A stretch of DNA of 12,864 bases from Pinguiococcus pyrenoidosus. Lineage: Eukaryota; Sar; Pinguiophyceae; Pinguiochrysidales; Pinguiochrysidaceae. Location: NCBI GenBank assembly GCA_019677205.1, contig JAAMXY010000982.1:1-12864 (forward strand), in the 5' to 3' direction. Made by a program: the position numbers and the translations under genes. The notes under the pieces were generated by a model that was given only the letters and a program-made list of their open reading frames with translations, had not been told where the DNA came from and searched no databases. Of the stretch, positions 7,945 through 12,864 are shown piece by piece; position 1 is the stretch's first letter, and each line of letters begins with the position of its first letter.

Positions 7945-8667
7945 CTACTCTCCTGCCTTCTGGGTGAACGTCAATCTGCCGCTGGGCACATCGCAGCTCA
8001 GCATGCGCACTTGCAGCTCCTGGCCCTCCTCGAGGTAGTCGCCGGCGCGGTGCACAAAGTCCTCGGTGTCGATCTGGCTATTGGGCAGGAAGCCCGTCAC
8101 GTCCTCGGAAATCGAGGCCACGCTCACCAGCGCGCCGCGAGCCAAGCACTTGACCACCTTGCCCGCGAGCCACTCCTCGGCGGAGACGTCGGAGAAGGCC
8201 GAGACGTCCCGGATTTCACGCTCTCCGCCGTCCCGGCTCTTGCTGTGCTTGGTGGCGCGCAGCGCGTCGTCCAGGATGAAGCTGCCCTCCAGGCGCTGGC
8301 GATCGTCGTCCTTCTTCAGCAGCTTGACGTGCAGCTGCATGCCTTCCTCCACGTAGTCGTGGACGTCGTACACGTAGCTCATGGAGAACTCGCTGATGTG
8401 CACCAGCACGTCCTTCTCGGCGCCGATGTTCACGAAGGCGCCGTAGTTCATCACGCGCTTCACGTTGCCGTTGTACACCTCGCCCTCCGCCAGCTCCGCG
8501 AACGGCGTGCGCGGCGCGCGCGCCGGGCCGCCCTCCTCCGTGTTGGTGTCCGCGGTGTCCTCGGAGCTCAGCGACACGAACAGCGCGCGCGACTGCGCGC
8601 GCGGCAGCGTCCGGGGCGAGAAGGCCCAGGCGGCCGCACAGGCCATGGAAAACACGAGAACTCTCAT
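7945..8667 (-). CDS. plastid-targeted protein with two S1 RNA-binding domains
   Basis: A single exon of 240 residues runs from ATG at 8667-8665 to TAG at 7947-7945. The N-terminus MRVLVFSMACAAAWA is a signal peptide; the residue after the predicted cut is F16 (AWA/FSP), the motif that directs proteins into red-type complex plastids, followed by an Arg/Ser-rich transit-like stretch to about residue 50. Residues ~58-132 form an S1 (OB-fold) domain: GEVYNGNVKRVMNYGAFVNI, then VLVHISEFS and VEEGMQLHVKLL. Residues ~166-239 form a second: GKVVKCLARGALVSV, GFLPNSQI, LEEGQELQVRML and SGRLTFTQK. The family binds single-stranded RNA; relatives are ribosomal protein S1 and the S1 parts of the chloroplast PETs/EF-Ts polyprotein, so a role in plastid translation or RNA stability is likely. 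It has only two S1 domains and no EF-Ts domain, so it is not a full-length S1. It is divergent from HCF136, also a plastid protein. Confidence 0.87.
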   Translation of the reverse strand: MRVLVFSMACAAAWAFSPRTLPRAQSRALFVSLSSEDTADTNTEEGGPARAPRTPFAELAEGEVYNGNVKRVMNYGAFVNIGAEKDVLVHISEFSMSYVYDVHDYVEEGMQLHVKLLKKDDDRQRLEGSFILDDALRATKHSKSRDGGEREIRDVSAFSDVSAEEWLAGKVVKCLARGALVSVASISEDVTGFLPNSQIDTEDFVHRAGDYLEEGQELQVRMLSCDVPSGRLTFTQKAGE

Positions 8668-9270
8668 CGCGCGGCGGAACCTGTGGCGTTGCGGGGCATT
8701 TGAAGTCAGGTACGACTCAAACTACATCGCGCGTAGTACGCGTCTACAAGCGCTTCCGCGCGTGGAGCGCCGCTCTCCGGCGCTGCGGTGCGCAACTTAC
8801 GTGGGCTGTGGGATAGGCGGCGCAAACGGACGCAGCGGAAGGGCGCGTCGAGTGAACTTGCACTGGCGTCTTTTGCGGTTCGGAGATGATCGCTGGGATT
8901 GGAGGAGTCGGGATGTACAGCATTTAAACTCTGGCGAGGAGCCAATGCCGCTCCTCAAAAGTGTGTTTCAACCACCGCGCGTTTGGCAGGAGCAAGCGAA
9001 GATCAGCCTCCGAAATGATATTGAAAACAATGTAGTCCGGATTTAAAATTGTTGGGACCTTGTGCAAGCCACGTGCAGGGAAGACTGCAAGCTGAAGTTC
9101 GAGTTGGAGCCCTTTTGAAGTGAGCTGGCCGGGGTTTAATCTCTCCTCCAAGATGACGCAGTGTTCAACGCCGATCCCAAATCCTCTCTTACGGCGCCTT
9201 AGACAGGTCCGCCGCGCTCCATTCTTGGCGCACCCTCTTCTGTTGCTGAGCTACCGCATACCAAGGAAGC
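8668..9270. promoter_or_regulatory. shared divergent promoter region, S1 gene and HCF136
   Basis: These 603 bp separate the start codons of two divergent plastid-protein genes and hold no supported exon. Visible elements are a palindrome with one central base at 8730-8742 (CGCGTA-G-TACGCG), 63 bp upstream of the S1 start, and a G-box core CACGTG at 9070-9075, about 200 bp upstream of the HCF136 start. G-boxes are bound by bZIP and bHLH factors in light-regulated plant genes; whether that holds here is unknown. The S1-proximal part is GC-rich and the centre AT-rich (around 9010-9060). Confidence 0.5.
8730..8742. promoter_or_regulatory. 13-bp palindrome, candidate factor-binding site
   Basis: CGCGTA and TACGCG are exact reverse complements around one G. 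The position in the S1-proximal promoter suits a dimeric transcription factor site, but no known consensus is claimed. Confidence 0.3.
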
Positions 9271-10870
9271 ATGGCGCCGATCTCGCAGCTGATCCTGGCC
9301 ACGGCGCTGCCCCTCGCCGCCGCCTTCACAGCGGCGCCGAGGCTTCAGCGCAGCAGCCGCGAGCTGCTGCGCCTCTCCGCGGCCGAGAATGTGGAGACTG
9401 GCGACTCTCGAAGAGGCGCACTCGAGCGAGCGGCGCTGGCCGGCGTCGGCGCCGCCTTGGTGCGTCCGGAGGCCTCCGAAGCCGGCGACGCCTTCTGGCG
9501 CCGCGTAGACGTGGGCACCACGGAGACCCTGTACGACATTTCGTTCGATCCGTCGGATCCCAAGCACGGCATGCTCGTGGGCGCCAAGGGCAGCTTCTTC
9601 GAGAGCTTCGACGGCGGCAAGAGCTGGCAGCCGCGCTCCTTCAGCGCGCTGGATCCGGATGAAGAGATCACCTATCGGTATGTTTTTCCACGTCTTGGCG
9701 GGGCGGCGGACTTCTGGGTGCAGATAGAACGTTGTGAAGAGATGAAGGAACTAAGCAACCAAATTCGCCGACAGCTTCGAACAAGTGTCGCTCAATGGAG
9801 GCGAGGCCTACATCATCGGAAAGCCGGCCATTCTGCTGCACACCAAGGACTCCGGCAAGAGCTGGGAGCGGGTGAGATCATCCCTTGGGCAGGGCGTGGC
9901 AGCCAAAGGAGGAAGGCAGCCTGACGCGAACGCTTTGACTTCCAATCCAGGTGCCCCTGAGCCCGAAGCTTCCCGGAGAGCCCAGCACCATCATCGGCTT
10001 GGGCAGCGGAAACGCCGAGATGACCACCAGCACTGGTACGGATTCTGGATCTTGTCCTGCCCGTGAAAGCCGGAGAAAGGAGGTGACGGTCACTCACCAC
10101 GATCGTCGGTGTTGTGTCGGCGTGAAGGTGCCATCTACTACACGACCAATGGCGGGCTGAACTGGAAGGCGCAAGTGAAGGAGACGATTGACGCCACGCT
10201 CAACCGCATCTCCAGCAGCGGTGTCAAGGGAGCGTCGTACTTTTCCGGAAGCATCGCCCTCACGCACCGTGACGACCAGGGCAAATACCTCGCGGTCAGC
10301 AGCCGCGGCAACTTCTACCTCACGTGGGAGCCGGGACAGGACTTCTGGATCCCGCACAACCGCGGCACCAGTCGCCGCATCCAGAACATGGGCTTCATCA
10401 AGGGCATCCAGGACAACGGCGTGTGGATGTCGCTGAACGGGGGAGAAGTGCAGCTCACGGCGACGGCACCGGACATGGCGTCGACCGATCTGATCGACTT
10501 CAAGAAGGTGAACCTCAACAGCGGTGGGTACGGTATCATCGACCTGGCATGGAAGAACGACAGAGAAGTGTGGGCCGTGGGAGGGTCGGGCTCCATCTTC
10601 GTGTCAAGAGATGGCGGCGGCAGCTTCTCCTTCGACAAGTCCGCGGACAAGATCCCGGGCAACCTTTACAGGTGAGCCATGCTGCTGTCCGCTGCCGATC
10701 AAGAGGGTTCTGCGAGTTTCCTGTCAAGCTTGAGTCGCTGCTGACCACCTTCTTTTCTCGTTTCTCCGAACCTTGATTCTATTTTCAACAGCGTGAGCTT
10801 CTTTGGAGATCAGGGCTTCGTGCTTGGTTCGGACGGCGTGCTCCTTCGCTACGTGGGCGGCAGCGCTTAG
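9271..10870 (+). CDS. HCF136: photosystem II assembly factor HCF136/Ycf48 (five exons)
   Basis: Exons are 9271-9677, 9775-9871, 9951-10035, 10128-10671 and 10792-10870, giving 1212 nt and 403 residues. Introns (97, 79, 92, 120 bp) are GT-AG, and each junction restores family sequence: ITY-R-FEQ, WER/VPLSPKLPG, TST-G-AIYYTT and GNLY-S-VSF. The protein binds newly made D1 in the thylakoid lumen and is needed to assemble the PSII reaction centre. Targeting is tripartite: a signal peptide ending AAA/F19, a transit stretch rich in Arg and Ser, then a twin-arginine signal (RR at 47-48, hydrophobic 50-64, cut after EASEA at about 71) for Tat export into the lumen. The mature part is a seven-bladed propeller of BNR-type repeats with DGGKSW, KDSGKSW, RDGGGSF, VSSRGNFYLTWEPGQ, RRIQNMG and GSDGVLLRYVGG. 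Arg- and Gly-rich surface motifs of the family are retained. The start has A at -3 and G at +4. It is divergent from the S1 gene and upstream of, and on the same strand as, the CEP120-like gene. Confidence 0.96.
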
Positions 10871-11444
10871 TCGAGGCTGGTCAGGACGACGGGAAGCTGT
10901 TGCCAGAAGAGGAACCTCGCGTCTGTTCGTCTCACGCCTTCCCTTTGAGGTCTTCGTGCCTGGGTCTGCATCCCCTCTTCTCACTCACCGAGAAGGCTTG
11001 AAGCTCCCCCAAAAGCCAAGGCCACCCAACAACTCGCGAGGGGGGGAGATGCGAAGCAGCGGCGTCCCGATCGAAGAGAAGAAAGAAAGGGTGTTGATAT
11101 AGGAAACCTCGACGATCGTGATCGAGAGAACTTGCCAGGGAAACCCTGACTAACGAGGGGAACACGCATCTCTCCTCTCTCTACGTGGATCAGTCGTGTC
11201 TTAGCGTAAGAGACGGCGATCGGCAACGATCAGCTGACAAGTTTTCCTCCGTTTCCCTCGCGCCCGCATGTCCAACCCGAGTTTCGGACCCAAAATTTCC
11301 CGCGCTCCCGAGTTCAAACGGACGCGCGGACCGTTGCGCGCCACAACGCCGACTCGCACAGCACCACATGACATCCCCCGATCCTTCCAAGCCCGCCTTT
11401 GCATAGGCTGCGGAGCGTGAGGCGGCGAGGCGGCCAAGTGAGTC
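10871..11444. other. intergenic region between HCF136 and the CEP120-like gene
   Basis: These 574 bp must hold the 3' end of HCF136 and the 5' region of the next gene. I see no supported exon or RNA gene. There is a purine tract at about 11072-11096 and a CT-rich tract at about 11168-11183 (CATCTCTCCTCTCTCT), which may be a pyrimidine-rich initiator-type region. No TATA box is obvious. Confidence 0.45.
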
Positions 11445-12864
11445 ATGGCGAGTGTGGCGTACGACCTGCGCATCCGCCTCCACGGCGTTCGGAGGCTTCC
11501 CAACGCCTTCTTCGAGGCCTATCCGCAAGGGAGCTACCGGAGGAGGCGACTCCGGGCTCACACGGTGGTGCACGGAGTGCCGGGCGAGACGAAGCCGGCC
11601 ATCTGGGGACCCAAAGGCGGCTCCCGCAGCCGCGAAGCCACGTGGCGGATTTCCATCGGCGTTCTCCGCTTCGAGTTGGCCGATTCCGACCTGAAGATGC
11701 TGCGGACGTATCATCCCAAGATCAAGCTGCATCTCGTGAGCGTGCCCGAGGACAGCATGGACAGCGCGGCGGCGGCGGAGCCGCTGGGCTTCGCCACCTT
11801 GGACTTGAGGGACCTGTTTGCCCGCAAGACGACCGCCAAGTGGCTCAAGATGACCGCTGGCAAGTACGGCGTGGGCACGGAGCTTTGCGTCAGCGCGGAG
11901 CTGCGAGCGGTGGAGCGGAAGCGAGAGGCAATGCCGGGAACCTCGTTTGCTGCCCAGGACGATCTTCCGCAGACGGATGCGCTGCAGCTGGGAGACACGG
12001 AAGACGAGCCGGAAAACCAGCGGGAGTTCATCGTCACCGTGGGGATTGGGGCTGCTGGCGGCCTGATGAACCTGCCACAGGCGAAGGAGCTGGAAGGCGC
12101 GGTGCCGGGCGGCTTCTGGTTCTCCTACGGCTTCTTCGATTTGGTCGTGCAGACGAACAAGTTTCAGTCCTTGGCCGCGGGCAGGAGCCTCCCCCTCTCC
12201 GAGTCGTTGCTCGCAGAGGCTTCGCCGGACTGGGCACCGATTTCGGATGCTTTCAAGCTGATAAGCAGCAGGTCCGTCCTTCCCGGAGTGCTCAGGGATG
12301 TGGATCCGCTCGTGGTCTGCCTGTGCCGCGACGGCAGCGTCGTCGCCAGGGCTGCCATCCCGACGGCAGGCATCGTGCATCCGGAAGGCGATCACGGCGT
12401 GGTGAGCGGGAGATTCCCCCTCGTGGGTCTAGGGGTACGGGAGGAACTTGAATGCCAACGGACTGGCGCAGTTCCTCCGCCGCCCGACGAGCTTTGCAAG
12501 CCGCTTCTCCCGTCGCGCTCCGCGGCAATGGCCTCGCAATCGTGGGTCGAGCTCCGAGTCTGCGTCACCGAAGCCTTTCGGCAAGGAGAGCCAGCGCCCC
12601 CCGACCCGAACCCATTCGACTTCAGCGCAGTCGACATACGAAGGGGATGGGACACGTCGCGGCCGGAGGAAGTGACCGAGGCTGAAGACGAGGAACGTGA
12701 TGACGTGCGGCCGGCGCTTACCGAGTCGCTGGAAGACCTACCGCGCATGGACATGAACACCTCGGACAGAGAACGCAAAGCGAGCATGGATGAGTCCGAA
12801 GCGACGCTCATGTCGACACAGGCTGTTGCATCTAGCAGGGCGGACCTTGCCAGCGCGAACTTAG
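11445..12864 (+). CDS. CEP120: CEP120-like C2-domain centriolar protein (3' partial)
   Basis: The frame is open from ATG 11445 to the window end without a stop (473 codons), so the protein continues beyond. Residues ~1-150 read as a C2-type beta sandwich: YDLRIRLHGVRRLPNAFFEA, TWRISIGVLRFEL, IKLHLVSVPE, GFATLDLRDLF, then KWLKM and LCVSAELRA. After an acidic linker (residues ~165-193) a second such unit begins REFIVTVGIGAAGGL and contains GGFWFSYGFFDLVVQ, VLRDVDPLVVCLC and GVVSGRFPL. This order (C2, KWxxL, short linker, FIVTV second C2, then a low-complexity acidic region) matches the N-terminal half of CEP120 (DUF3668), which builds centrioles and basal bodies with SPICE1 and CPAP. The end of the window is Asp/Glu/Ser-rich linker; the third C2 and coiled coil of CEP120 would lie beyond. 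Identity of the family rests on remembered pattern, not alignment; another C2 protein of cilia is the main alternative. The ATG has a good context (GTCATGG). Confidence 0.72.
   Translation, partial: MASVAYDLRIRLHGVRRLPNAFFEAYPQGSYRRRRLRAHTVVHGVPGETKPAIWGPKGGSRSREATWRISIGVLRFELADSDLKMLRTYHPKIKLHLVSVPEDSMDSAAAAEPLGFATLDLRDLFARKTTAKWLKMTAGKYGVGTELCVSAELRAVERKREAMPGTSFAAQDDLPQTDALQLGDTEDEPENQREFIVTVGIGAAGGLMNLPQAKELEGAVPGGFWFSYGFFDLVVQTNKFQSLAAGRSLPLSESLLAEASPDWAPISDAFKLISSRSVLPGVLRDVDPLVVCLCRDGSVVARAAIPTAGIVHPEGDHGVVSGRFPLVGLGVREELECQRTGAVPPPPDELCKPLLPSRSAAMASQSWVELRVCVTEAFRQGEPAPPDPNPFDFSAVDIRRGWDTSRPEEVTEAEDEERDDVRPALTESLEDLPRMDMNTSDRERKASMDESEATLMSTQAVASSRADLASANL

Noticed and set aside
7909-8703. 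264-residue plus-strand frame opposite the S1 gene
   Set aside because: Composition is Ala/Val/His/Leu-rich and repetitive, as expected for the complement of a GC-rich gene; the minus frame has a targeting signal and two S1 domains.
8465-9046. 193-residue plus-strand frame in the S1/HCF136 intergenic region
   Set aside because: Its first 200 bp are antisense to the S1 gene and the rest shows no protein-like pattern.
11190-12395. 401-residue open frame on the minus strand across the CEP120-like gene
   Set aside because: It is antisense to a frame with clear C2-type protein patterns; GC-rich codon bias keeps several frames open. The product is Arg/Gln/Ala/His-rich with no domain.
11399-12451. 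350-residue plus-strand open frame overlapping the CEP120-like gene
   Set aside because: Low-complexity Arg/Gly/Ala composition, no motif, and it is offset by one frame from the supported gene.
1-12864. Bacterial operon, CRISPR or phage content
   Set aside because: Spliced genes, complex-plastid targeting signals and centriole protein show nuclear eukaryotic DNA; no direct-repeat arrays, integrase or transposase were seen.

Overview
The window is nuclear DNA from a eukaryotic alga that most likely carries a red-derived complex (secondary or tertiary) plastid. Protein-coding genes are interrupted by short introns (about 80-230 bp) with GT donors and CAG or AAG acceptors, and removing them gives uninterrupted, family-length proteins. 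Two neighbouring proteins start with a short hydrophobic signal peptide followed immediately by a phenylalanine (AWA/F and AAA/F), the signature of plastid import through extra membranes in stramenopiles, haptophytes, cryptophytes and some alveolates. One is the photosystem II assembly factor HCF136. A CEP120-like gene implies centrioles or flagella. Genes lie on both strands and every introns boundary found is GT-AG, which argues mildly against a core dinoflagellate. The exact lineage cannot be set from this window.

Layout: 1-722 is the 3' end of an unrecognised gene (+). 1219-3473 is a five-exon retinol saturase-like FAD oxidoreductase (+). 3692-4702 is a single-exon leucine-rich repeat protein (-), convergent with the previous gene. 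5151-7553 is a flavodoxin-like / BtuF-like cobalamin-binding / DUF4864-like fusion protein (+), divergent from the LRR gene. 7945-8667 is a plastid-targeted protein with two S1 RNA-binding domains (-). 9271-10870 is five-exon HCF136 (+), divergent from the S1 gene. 11445-12864 is the 5' part of a CEP120-like C2-domain gene (+) that runs off the window.

Functional links: the S1 protein and HCF136 both act in the plastid (RNA binding or translation, and PSII assembly) and share one 603-bp divergent intergenic region, so co-regulation is plausible. The other genes (retinoid/carotenoid-type redox, LRR scaffold, corrinoid-binding fusion, centriole protein) look like ordinary unlinked eukaryotic neighbours. 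The most unusual item is the three-domain fusion at 5151-7553, which joins a degenerate flavodoxin-type domain to a cobalamin-binding-type domain. It also has an unresolved reading-frame change near its 5' end. No mobile elements, CRISPR arrays, rRNA or tRNA genes were seen.
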